Positions 43,104 to 50,738 of a DNA stretch of 64,000 nucleotides are shown piece after piece. The translations under genes were made by a program, and so were the position numbers. The stretch covers positions 22,657 through 86,656 of the forward strand of contig NZ_JACCDE010000024.1 in NCBI RefSeq assembly GCF_013415125.1, written 5' to 3'. Position 1 is the first letter of the stretch, and each line of letters begins with the position of its first letter. This stretch comes from Vreelandella glaciei (GTDB lineage Bacteria > Pseudomonadota > Gammaproteobacteria > Pseudomonadales > Halomonadaceae). Below the pieces are notes generated by a model that searched no databases, was not told the DNA's origin, and saw nothing but the letters and a program-made list of their open reading frames with translations.

Positions 43104-44120
43104 ATGACAGACAGGAGGCCTGGTTGGGGCGCTCCGGCAAAAAATATTCGCCACTTGGGGTGGAATAACGACAAAGCCATAGCGGAAGTAGCTCATGTCG
43201 CTCAACATGTTGATTTTCTGGCCGTACAGGAGTTGATGGATCCTATGGCGCTTGTACAGCTAGAGGAGGCTGTAGAGGCTGTCAGTGGTGAGAATTGGTC
43301 GAGCATGGCTAGCGATGACTTGGGACGCTCATCATACCGTGAGCACTATGGTTTTTTGTGGCGTGAAAGCGAAATTGAGTACGACAGCGGCGCAGTTGTG
43401 TTTCTTGATAGCCGCGACGTATTTGCCCGCGAGCCGTATTCAGCCAAGTTCACCGCATTGGAGGATGGGCATCAATTTGCCGCTGCTACAGTGCATGTGT
43501 TGTACGGCGATAGCATCAGCGACCGACTACCGGAAATTGAAGCATTGGCTGACTATTGGCAGTGGCTGGAAGAAGTGTACCCGGATACGCCACGCCTGCT
43601 GATGGGTGACTTCAACCTGCCGCCAGATCATTCAGGCTGGTCAGCGCTGCTAAAAATTGGTGTTACTCCCGCTATCACCGAAGGTGCTACGACACTTGGT
43701 ATGAGTAACGGGATATGGACCAACCTCTACGACAACATCTGGCACGACGACAGTGCGCCGATTACCGCTAGTGGCATCATCCGCTTTCCAAATCTGCTAC
43801 CGGGTGAGCATATTGCCGTGCGCAACACTGTTTCTGATCATGCGCCTGTATGGGTTGCTATTGGTGATGCTGAACTTGAATTGGTGACATTCAATGGCAA
43901 CGTATACGAGGCTGTAGATGAAGAGTTGTACTGCATTGATCTTAACGAAGCGACCGCAGAGCAGTTGGCTGAGTTGCCAAATGTTGGGCCAGCCAGGGCA
44001 GAACAGATCATCGACATCCGACCCTGGGGGAGCGTCGGTGAGCTAACACGCATAAGTGGTCTGGGGGCTGCAAGCGTGCGTGATATTGAAGAAAGCGAGC
44101 TAGTTTGCTCGACTAATTAA
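43104..44120 (+). CDS. endonuclease/exonuclease/phosphatase protein with helix-hairpin-helix tail
   Basis: 338 residues. The DNase I-like core has NIRHLGWNN at the start, QELMD (metal Glu), LLMGDFNLPPDHSGW and VSDHAPVWV (catalytic Asp-His). Residues ~280-335 form a helix-hairpin-helix DNA-binding tail (IDLNEATAEQLAELPNVGPA, then ISGLGAASVRDIEE). A TAA stop lies directly before the ATG and no ribosome-binding site is visible. The usual leader or signal peptide is missing, so the 5' end may have been lost to recombination. Probably a DNA nuclease. Confidence 0.75.
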   Translation: MTDRRPGWGAPAKNIRHLGWNNDKAIAEVAHVAQHVDFLAVQELMDPMALVQLEEAVEAVSGENWSSMASDDLGRSSYREHYGFLWRESEIEYDSGAVVFLDSRDVFAREPYSAKFTALEDGHQFAAATVHVLYGDSISDRLPEIEALADYWQWLEEVYPDTPRLLMGDFNLPPDHSGWSALLKIGVTPAITEGATTLGMSNGIWTNLYDNIWHDDSAPITASGIIRFPNLLPGEHIAVRNTVSDHAPVWVAIGDAELELVTFNGNVYEAVDEELYCIDLNEATAEQLAELPNVGPARAEQIIDIRPWGSVGELTRISGLGAASVRDIEESELVCSTN

Positions 44121-44175
44121 ACAGCCTTCCTACTTGCTGCTTAGATAGCACGGAAGATGAAAAATCGGAGTATTT

Positions 44176-44370
44176 ATGGGTTACTTAGTGGCGGTGATTC
44201 TTGGGCTTTCTTATCAGCCTATTTTTAATAGCAAGGCTGCAAGAGGATGTTTCTATGATAAGAAAACGGGAATTTTTCCTAAAGTATCATTACAAATTGC
44301 CGATATAACAAACGCATGGATCAATAAAACCCGCTGTGGAGAGGTTATGCAATGCTTAAGTCAATGTTGA
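44176..44370 (+). CDS. small hypothetical protein, AT-rich island
   Basis: 64 residues with GGAG 5 bases before the ATG. A weakly hydrophobic N-terminus (MGYLVAVILGLSYQPIF) could be a signal. Four cysteines in total. Overlaps the HNH gene start by 19 bp in another frame. No family known; it could be the C-terminal tail of a longer lost toxin chain. Confidence 0.35.
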   Translation: MGYLVAVILGLSYQPIFNSKAARGCFYDKKTGIFPKVSLQIADITNAWINKTRCGEVMQCLSQC

Positions 44371-44663
44371 AGATTGCACAAAATACAATTAACTCAAAAA
44401 CAGGGAGTGGGTATCGAAAAATTTATTTAAGCCGGTACCAACAGGACGAGCATGCCTGTGCTGGGTGCAAAAGTACTTTTCCTACTTCCCGTATTCAAGT
44501 TGATCACATCATTCCTCAAAAACATGGCGGAAGCAACGCCATAACCAACTTGCAGGCCATGTGTGCGCCTTGTAACAATGCCAAAAGTGCGAAAATAGAT
44601 CAGCTTGCTCTTAAGTACTCAGGAGCGGCCCTGGTAAGAGAGATCAAAAAAATATATAGGTGA
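44352..44663 (+). CDS. HNH endonuclease
   Basis: 103 residues. The zinc-bound beta-beta-alpha-metal motif is complete: CAGCKSTFPTSRIQVDHIIP, then the N in GGSNAITNLQAMCAPCNNAKS. The DH pair and two Cys-x2-Cys pairs are all present. Basic N-terminus. It resembles the C-terminal nuclease domains of polymorphic toxins, here as a stand-alone gene. The gene directly downstream (4 bp) could be its immunity protein. Confidence 0.8.
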   Translation: MLKSMLKIAQNTINSKTGSGYRKIYLSRYQQDEHACAGCKSTFPTSRIQVDHIIPQKHGGSNAITNLQAMCAPCNNAKSAKIDQLALKYSGAALVREIKKIYR

Positions 44664-44667
44664 TAAA

Positions 44668-45273
44668 ATGTCAGAAAGTATATTTTACAATGGCGAAAAC
44701 TTGACGCTCGTGAAAAGTGTCGATGTTAGTGACTTTTTAAAAAAAATAAGTGTCAGCTCAAATAAATCAAGCAGTATATCAATAAAGGAGTTCGAAAAAG
44801 GGAGGGAGACGCTTTGGCTGTTAGAAGAAGAAGGAATGGTATTAGCTATCTGTAGGCCGCCGCCACGCGAGCCAACGGAAATACATAATCCTGCTCATAA
44901 AGAAATGGCTGAGACTTTCGGCGAAGTGATAGAGGTTTTAGGGAAGAAAGAGTTTGAAAATATATTCGAGATTTTTTCATGTAACGACCGGCTTGAAGAA
45001 GCTTTTTCTTTAATAAGGGAAGACTACATAGAAAAGGCAGGTGAGATTGAAGAGCCAATAGATTTAGGTTGTTTGTATTATTTGGGTAGAGAGTCTGACG
45101 GAAAAATATACCTTTACGACAATCAGGGGGAAATATTGGTATATGCTTACGATCATGAAATAGGTGATACATCCCTCCTTGCTGTAGAAGGGCAGCCCGC
45201 TGATACATTCTATCACTCAAGCAGCTTTAAAACAGTTGTTGAAGTTTTGAAGAATTGTATCAATCAAGAGTAG
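44668..45273 (+). CDS. possible immunity protein, AT-rich
   Basis: 201 residues, acidic, cytosolic. No catalytic motif. The C-terminal half (IYLYDNQGEILVYAYD and later FKTVVEVLKNCI) resembles the layout of SMI1/SUKH-type immunity proteins, where strands are followed by a final helix, but the match is loose. It begins 4 bp after the HNH nuclease stop and codon use is as AT-rich, so the two were acquired together. Interpretation as immunity rests on context. Confidence 0.4.
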   Translation: MSESIFYNGENLTLVKSVDVSDFLKKISVSSNKSSSISIKEFEKGRETLWLLEEEGMVLAICRPPPREPTEIHNPAHKEMAETFGEVIEVLGKKEFENIFEIFSCNDRLEEAFSLIREDYIEKAGEIEEPIDLGCLYYLGRESDGKIYLYDNQGEILVYAYDHEIGDTSLLAVEGQPADTFYHSSSFKTVVEVLKNCINQE

Positions 45274-45279
45274 CAAGGG

Positions 45280-45438
45280 ATGATAATTTTTAGAATATTT
45301 CTTTTTCTTGCCATAAACTATGTATTTTTGTGGCTTCATGTTTTCGTTTTCGTTGCATTTTTTGTTCTTCTTGTAATAACAATACCTCTGCATTTGGCTT
45401 ATATAGGTAGCTCTTTGCGCCGCCTTAAATCAAGATAA
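45280..45438 (+). CDS. 52-residue membrane protein
   Basis: Below the usual gene-size cut-off: residues 1-~43 are one long or two short hydrophobic helices (FRIFLFLAINYVFLWLHVFV, FVAFFVLLVITIPLHLAYI), ending in a basic tail (SLRRLKSR). It starts 6 bp after the previous stop, so translational coupling is possible, although the ribosome-binding site is weak. It has the same AT-rich composition as its neighbours. Could be a third part of the toxin-immunity unit or a remnant. Confidence 0.45.
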   Translation: MIIFRIFLFLAINYVFLWLHVFVFVAFFVLLVITIPLHLAYIGSSLRRLKSR

Positions 45439-45604
45439 AGGATAAAGCGCTCTCATGTCAGGCTGAAGCCATGCAGAGGCCTTATGCAGCCTATCCGCTG
45501 GGCACCGTGGCGTAGTATGCCATTTAAAATGCCAACATGGTTCAGGATGTAAAGAAAACCAAGGTTTCTTTACATCTGGGCTCACTAAGCGTCCGCTCTT
45601 GGCC

Positions 45605-47303
45605 GAGGCTGTGTGAAAACCCAAAATCAGTTGGCGATTACAGTGCTTAGCCGTTTTGGCACCACTAACGGGCCAGCAAGGCAGTTCAGAGCGCCTTCAT
45701 TCATTCCGCCAATATCTGAGTTAGTCGAGCGAGATAAAGCCTAGGTAGAACTTACTAACAAGCGCTATTGGCTACTACAGGTATGGCAGAGCCAGGTCAG
45801 CATCAAGGCCCTATGCCCGCATCGCCTGGATCAAACCCTTGGTGCCAAGGATATTCATGACGCGTTTCATGTTGTAAGCAAGTACATGAAGGCTCATTTC
45901 CGTGCTGACGTTCTTAAGGCGCTTAGTCAGGAAGTGCGTCGCCCCCATCCATGCTTTTAACGTGCCAAAGGGATGCTCAACCGTTTGACGTCGGATGCGC
46001 ATTATATCCGGCGTCTGATCCAAACGTGAGGTTACCGCCTCCAGTACCTCTTCGTGTTCCCAGCGTTTGATGCGCCGATTGATACCCGTGGTGCACTGCG
46101 ACTTCATTAAGCAACTCGGACAGGCCGAACTCCAATAGCAATGTAGCGTCTGGCCTTTTTCGACGTTCTTGAAGCGCCAAACCAGTCGCTCTCTCGCGGG
46201 ACAGCGATATTCATTACGTTCGGGCACGTAACGGAACGCCTCTCTGGGAAACATGCCTTTGGCCTGGCTCGGCGAGGTTTTGGGCTTGGGAAGATATGTC
46301 GTGATACCGGCCTCGTGACACGCAAGAATCTCCTCCCCTGTAAAGTAACCGCGATCAGCCACGACGTGGAGATCACTGACGCCGCTAGCATTGCGGGCTT
46401 GCTTGGCCATCCGGGAAAGCTGACGCCGGTCACTGCCGACATTGGTAACCTCATGGGCGACGATTAAGTGATGCCGACTATCGACAGCCGTCTGGACGTT
46501 GTAGCCCACGATTCCCGTCCCTCGTGTTGTCATGGAGCGAGCATCTGGGTCTGTCAAAGAAACTTGCTGTTCAGGTGCCTCGGTTCTTTGAATTTCAATA
46601 GATTGCAGTTGTTGAACTTCTTCTGTGAGGGAGGCGATCTTTTCCTTCAAGCGTGTCGTCTGTGCTTCTGTGACCACAGCGGAGCCTTGATCCATTGCGT
46701 CGAGCTGGCGTAAATAACGCTCAATACTTTTGTCGATTTCCTCTGCGCGTCGCTTCATCTTGGCCAAGGTAAAGTTGCGGTCTCGATTGTTGACTGCCTT
46801 AAATTTGCTGCCATCAATAGCCATCACTGATTGTGAAAAGAGTCCCAGACGTCGACATATCAAGACGAAGTCTCGGCAGGTGGCTTGGATCGCCTTGCCA
46901 TTATGCTGGCGGAAATCGGCAATCGTTTTGAAGTCTGGTGCGAGACGTTCCGTTAGCCACATGAGTTCAACATTCCGCTGCGTTTCACGTTCAAGTCGGC
47001 GGCTGGATTGCACGCGGTTGAGGTAACCGTAAAGATAGATTTTTAGAAGTACAGCGGGGTGATAGGCGGGCCGACCCGTGGCATGGGGATCAACACCTTT
47101 GAAACCCAGCTGTTTGAGGTCGAGGGCGTCCACGAAAGCCTCAATGGCCCGAACCGGATTGTCTTCAGAGACGAAATCATCCAGGAGTTCAGGAAACAAC
47201 GTAGCTTGGGACCGGGATTCACCTGCGACGAAACGTTTCATCGGTACCTCCCACGATCTGTCATGGGGAAAGTATAGCGACAGCTACGTTTTCACACAGC
47301 CTC
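45605..47303 (-). mobile_element. IS1182-family element, complete
   Basis: Inverted repeats GAGGCTGTGTGAAAAC (45605-45620) and GTTTTCACACAGCCTC (47288-47303) bound about 1.7 kb. Flanking GGCC on each side (45601-45604 and 47304-47307) fits the 4-bp palindromic target duplication of the family. It carries one transposase and splits the membrane-protein gene at 47284-47607. Confidence 0.88.
45811..47241 (-). CDS. IS1182-family transposase
   Basis: 476 residues, full length. N-terminal DUF772-like domain (GRPAYHPAVLLKIYLYGYLN, RRLERETQRNVELMWL), a coiled-coil insert (~170-225), and the DDE core: VMAIDGSKFKAVN, HVVADRGYFTGEEI and TVEHPFGTLKAWMG. The C-terminal Cys pattern (CPARERL, CPSCLMKSQC) is typical. 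All catalytic residues are present, so the element may be mobile. Confidence 0.92.
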   Translation of the reverse strand: MKRFVAGESRSQATLFPELLDDFVSEDNPVRAIEAFVDALDLKQLGFKGVDPHATGRPAYHPAVLLKIYLYGYLNRVQSSRRLERETQRNVELMWLTERLAPDFKTIADFRQHNGKAIQATCRDFVLICRRLGLFSQSVMAIDGSKFKAVNNRDRNFTLAKMKRRAEEIDKSIERYLRQLDAMDQGSAVVTEAQTTRLKEKIASLTEEVQQLQSIEIQRTEAPEQQVSLTDPDARSMTTRGTGIVGYNVQTAVDSRHHLIVAHEVTNVGSDRRQLSRMAKQARNASGVSDLHVVADRGYFTGEEILACHEAGITTYLPKPKTSPSQAKGMFPREAFRYVPERNEYRCPARERLVWRFKNVEKGQTLHCYWSSACPSCLMKSQCTTGINRRIKRWEHEEVLEAVTSRLDQTPDIMRIRRQTVEHPFGTLKAWMGATHFLTKRLKNVSTEMSLHVLAYNMKRVMNILGTKGLIQAMRA

Positions 47304-47607
47304 GGCCAGCGTCGACGTGAGATGCCGACAGCCATTCCTCTACCAGAGGCTCACAAACCATATAGATGGGGCCGGTAAGCGTAAGCACGCTGGCGACCAT
47401 GGTCAGCATTCGCCGCGCCAGCTGGCGCTGATACCAGAGCCACAATGCAACGACTTCTAGGAGAACAGCCCAGGCCCAGCCCATTGGACCTACAAACTCC
47501 GTCCAAAACTGAATCGCATGCACCTGCAGCAGCGCGATCGCGCCGGCAAGCACCAGCAAATGTGGCACCATCTCAATGAAGTGTGTTGTCGGTGACTGAT
47601 TGCTCAT
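47284..47607 (-). pseudogene. conjugative-element membrane protein, 3' end replaced by an IS
   Basis: From the ATG at 47607 (GGAGAG upstream) about 107 residues with four helices: MSNQSPTTHFIEMVPHLLVL and later VLLEVVALWLWYQRQLARRM. The last residues (GRGCVKT) come from the inserted IS1182-like element. Joining the sequence at 45600 to the left flank would restore QERTLSEPRCKETLVFFTS and a TGA. Thus only the tail was exchanged. Position downstream of recD2 suggests an element-borne function; no family recognised. Confidence 0.6.
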
Positions 47608-47685
47608 TACGTTGACTCTCCACAAAGCACACACTGCCGACTCTCCCTAGCCCCCTCACCAAGAGGGCAGGGGTAAACAGCTTTT

Positions 47686-47978
47686 CTAGTCCGTCTCCGG
47701 TTCGGATTCACCGCCTTCCGAGGTGACCACGGTCATCGGCGTTCCCAACTGCGGCGCAGAGGGAGGCGGCTGGTCAGGCTCCGCCGCAGCCATTCGTATA
47801 CCGATCGTCAGCGCCAGCAGCGCCGACCAAGCGACCATCCAGTGAATTAGAAAGCGACCATCCAGTGAATTAGAAAGCGACGATCTTTGAGATTGCCCCG
47901 GCCGAGAATGAGCAATACAGCGAGGAAGACGGCATACGCGAGAGCGCCGACCCAGAGAATGGCGATGAAGCTGCTCAT
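47686..47978 (-). pseudogene. small membrane protein broken by a 23-bp tandem duplication
   Basis: ATG at 47978 with GGAGG upstream, overlapping the previous stop (ATGA). It reads MSSFIAILWVGALAYAVFLA, then LLILGRGNLKDRRFLIHWMV, and meets TAA in the second copy of a 23-bp repeat (47831-47853 and 47854-47876). Deleting one copy restores an 89-residue two-helix protein continuing ALLALTIGIRMAAAEPDQPP and ending SEGGESEPETD at 47686. A recent duplication is the simplest explanation. Confidence 0.7.
47831..47876. repeat. perfect 23-bp tandem duplication
   Basis: Two identical copies of a 23-bp unit (starts GCGACCATCCAGTGAATTAG) follow one another within the 89-residue membrane-protein gene, shifting its frame. 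Identity of the copies suggests it arose recently, or is an assembly artefact. Confidence 0.9.
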
Positions 47979-48124
47979 GCCACACCTCCGGTTAAAGTCG
48001 CCTCTGCGTTCCCGGGTTGGGAGTTGCGGTTTAGCCAGCCTTGAATGCAGGCGGTTTTTGGCTCGCCGCGATCCTGGGGAGCACGTCTCTTCTGCTGTGC
48101 GACTTCAAGCGCTCGTTTGGCCAT
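47975..48124 (-). CDS. 49-residue basic protein downstream of recD2
   Basis: Strong AGGAGAG ribosome-binding site before the ATG at 48124 (MAKRALEVAQQKRRAPQDRG). The gene overlaps the recD2 3' end by 20 bp and its TGA overlaps the next start (ATGA), so it is part of a tightly packed operon. Basic and soluble; no family known. It is too short for most gene finders, but its signals are convincing. Confidence 0.6.
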   Translation of the reverse strand: MAKRALEVAQQKRRAPQDRGEPKTACIQGWLNRNSQPGNAEATLTGGVA

Positions 48125-50279
48125 AGCTCTCTCCTTTATGGGTTGGTGATACTGATAGGGCCGGCTGGCGCAACCAAAGCGGTAGTGAGGTGAGCCGGCG
48201 CTGGCCGGTGACATGGTTGACGGCTCGCTTGATAGCAGAAGGGTGGCCAACCAGTACGACACGGCGCTTTCCACGAGTGAGGCTTGTATAAAGCCACTGT
48301 CGCTCAAGCATGTGCCAGTGCGATCGCACTAGAGGAATGACCACGGCCGGGAATTCGGACCCTTGCGCCTTGTGGCCTGTCATTGCATAGGCCAGTTGCA
48401 GCTTGCCGAGCGCGTCACTGGTGAACAGCACTTCTCTATCCTCAAACCGCGCCAGCACGGTTTTGTCTTCAGCGTCTGCCGTCACTACATAGCCGAGATC
48501 ACCATTAAAGACATCACGGTTGTAGTCATTCTCGGTCTGTACGATCTTGTCTCCTGGCGCCCATTGGCGCCCATGGATCGTCACCGAGCCCCGATCGCCC
48601 GGGACGTGATAGCTTCGTAACGCTTCATTGAGAGCACGGGTTCCGACCGGACCACCGTGCATGGGTGTCAACACCTGCACTTCATAAAGAGGATCGAAGC
48701 CACGCGCCAGCATGTCTTCAGTGGCCACCCGCAATGTCACACGACACACCAGCTCGGGGTCACCGCCTTCCGGCACTTCGACAATCTCAAAGTCGCTATC
48801 TGGCACCGATTGAGGACTATTGCCCTGGTTGACGGCGTGCGCCTGGACAGTAATTTGCGAGCCAGGCCCCTGTCGCCGGATCTGTTGAAGACGTGCCACT
48901 GGGATAGCACCCGAACCGATCACATCGCGAAGAATGTTTCCCGGCCCAACCGAGGCCAATTGATCCTGATCACCGATGATGAACAGTCGGCAGTGGTCAG
49001 GCAGCGCCACCACCAGAGCCAGAAACAACGGCACATCGACCATCGATGCTTCATCAATGATCACTACATCCGCTTCGATCGGGTTGCTAGCATTAAACTC
49101 AAAGCCGCTGGCGCCAGCGCCCAGGAGACGATGAATAGTAGACGCCGGCCTCCCGGTTGCCTCCGACATTCGCCGAGAGGCACGGCCAGTTGGCGCACAC
49201 AGCGCCAGCTCAAGGCCAGCATCGTCCAGTGTCTGCGCCAGCACCTCAGTCACGGTGGTTTTCCCCACCCCCGGCCCACCCGTAAGCACAGCCACCCCAT
49301 ACGCAAGGCAGGCCTCCAATGCTTGGCGCTGCTCATCACTGAGCACCCGGCCATCCGACAGCTCACCATTAACACGGACTAGGTTGCAGCCATTCCAAAG
49401 CACCGCACGCGCCAGCAACGCTGTGGCGATGGTTCTCTCGGCTTCCACCAGCGAAGGCAGGCCAACTAGCCCGCTCTCAACACTTATAAGTTTTCCATGC
49501 GCCAGCAGCAGCTCAACAACCGAGGCCATGCGTGCTACATCGACCCCGAGGAGCTGCGCGCCTTCCGAGGCCAATTCATCCGAGGTTGCCAGGGTATGCC
49601 CCGAGGCTGATCGTGCATCAACGACATGGCGAAGCCCCGCAATGAGTCGATCGCGGTGGGTCAACTCGAAGCCAAGAGATTGAGCCATAGCATCGGCTAT
49701 ACGAAACCCTATACCTCGAGTCTTCAATAAGGTGCGGTAGGGGTTGGCGGATACTTTCGCAATGGTCTCCTGGCCCAACTGGCGAAAGACCGACATTGCA
49801 CGTGAAGCGCCCAGACCATGCCCCTGCAGGAAGATCAATGCATCACGCGCTTCTTGGTACTCATTCCAGCTCGCCGCTATCCCCACTGCCTTCTTCTTAC
49901 CGATGCCTGACACAGCCCGTAAGGCCTTTTCGTCACCGAGTACGTCGCGCAGCCCATCACCGAAATGGGCGACCAACCGCGCAGCGAACTTGGGGCCAAT
50001 GCCGGCCACCTTGCCACTCGCAAGGTATGCACCCAGCGCTTTGGACTCCTGAGGTATTTGCGTGATGAGCCGATCGGCTTTGAACTGCTTGCCGAACTTA
50101 GGATGCGTGCCCCAAGTGCCGCGGGCCTGTACAGACTCCCCCTCGTTGAGCGGCTGACATACAGCCACCAGCGTTACCTCCTGTTCCTGAGCATCGCGCA
50201 CAGTCAGGATCTGAAATCCCTCTTCACCTACGAAACGAACGGCACTGATCACGCCGCTCAATTCCTCAAGGTTGTCCAT
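48105..50279 (-). CDS. recD2: RecD2-like SF1B DNA helicase
   Basis: 724 residues. N-terminal OB-like domain (SGVISAVRFVGEEGFQILTV), helix-hairpin-helix repeats (VAGIGPKFAARLV, VSGIGKKKAVGI), Walker A LTGGPGVGKTTV, Walker B VVIIDEASMVD, QLASVGPG, and the C-terminal motif AMTGHKAQGSEFP. RecD2 proteins unwind DNA 5'-3'. Versions carried by conjugative elements are thought to help in transfer or repair. The ATG at 50279 is preceded by GAGGG. A terminator-like hairpin on the same strand lies 18 bp upstream. Confidence 0.88.
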   Translation of the reverse strand: MDNLEELSGVISAVRFVGEEGFQILTVRDAQEQEVTLVAVCQPLNEGESVQARGTWGTHPKFGKQFKADRLITQIPQESKALGAYLASGKVAGIGPKFAARLVAHFGDGLRDVLGDEKALRAVSGIGKKKAVGIAASWNEYQEARDALIFLQGHGLGASRAMSVFRQLGQETIAKVSANPYRTLLKTRGIGFRIADAMAQSLGFELTHRDRLIAGLRHVVDARSASGHTLATSDELASEGAQLLGVDVARMASVVELLLAHGKLISVESGLVGLPSLVEAERTIATALLARAVLWNGCNLVRVNGELSDGRVLSDEQRQALEACLAYGVAVLTGGPGVGKTTVTEVLAQTLDDAGLELALCAPTGRASRRMSEATGRPASTIHRLLGAGASGFEFNASNPIEADVVIIDEASMVDVPLFLALVVALPDHCRLFIIGDQDQLASVGPGNILRDVIGSGAIPVARLQQIRRQGPGSQITVQAHAVNQGNSPQSVPDSDFEIVEVPEGGDPELVCRVTLRVATEDMLARGFDPLYEVQVLTPMHGGPVGTRALNEALRSYHVPGDRGSVTIHGRQWAPGDKIVQTENDYNRDVFNGDLGYVVTADAEDKTVLARFEDREVLFTSDALGKLQLAYAMTGHKAQGSEFPAVVIPLVRSHWHMLERQWLYTSLTRGKRRVVLVGHPSAIKRAVNHVTGQRRLTSLPLWLRQPALSVSPTHKGESYGQTSA

Positions 50280-50738
50280 GGATCGCCCTCGCAAATAAAA
50301 AAAACCCGGCTGGGGAGGCCGGGTGAGGTACAGGGAAACAGGCTCTTACTGGGGAGCGTGGATTGTCAGCACGCCCGGGCCGCGCCCGACTACAAACTCT
50401 GGATCTGCTACTGGGGAGCCCTCTGAGTTGAGAGTGAGAGAGAAGCCGGATCAGGGCTAACTCAGAGGGCTCTCCGGTAGCCCCGTTACCGAGACGACCA
50501 GACGGCTAATGCGCATCCCCGAAGCCGTGTCAGGGGAGAGAGGAGATAGCGGGCGCAATCCGCTTAATTCGTTCGGCAGAGGGTTGTTAAGCTGCTTCCG
50601 ATGCCTATGTGTTGCTATACTAGACGACACTTTTTAATAATGCAATACACTTTAGAGATGAAAGACATCGTATTGTCGGTTTGCTTCTGAGCGGTGCTTA
50701 TTCCGCTTACTTTCCTCTACCGAAGGACGACCTTCAGG
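50280..50738. promoter_or_regulatory. 459-bp divergent region between recD2 and topB with structured leader
   Basis: Minus strand: CCCGGC-N7-GCCGGG plus eight U (50297-50323) ends 18 bp before recD2 and acts like an attenuator. A 22-bp imperfect inverted repeat (50408-50429 with 50459-50480) and two copies of TACTGGGGAGC (50347-50357, 50409-50419) lie upstream. Plus strand: TATACT near 50617 is a possible -10 for topB. No tRNA or protein gene seen. A small RNA on the minus strand is possible. Confidence 0.45.
50297..50323 (-). terminator. terminator or attenuator directly upstream of recD2
   Basis: Read on the minus strand: CCCGGC, loop CTCCCCA, GCCGGG, then eight T. It is a textbook intrinsic terminator, but no gene on that strand precedes it for more than 2 kb, so it either controls recD2 or ends a small RNA. 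Confidence 0.75.

Noticed and set aside
45430..45624. 64-codon minus-strand frame at the left IS1182 end
   Set aside because: Crosses the IS boundary and has no ribosome-binding site. Its DNA is better explained as the displaced 3' end of the membrane-protein gene plus intergenic DNA.
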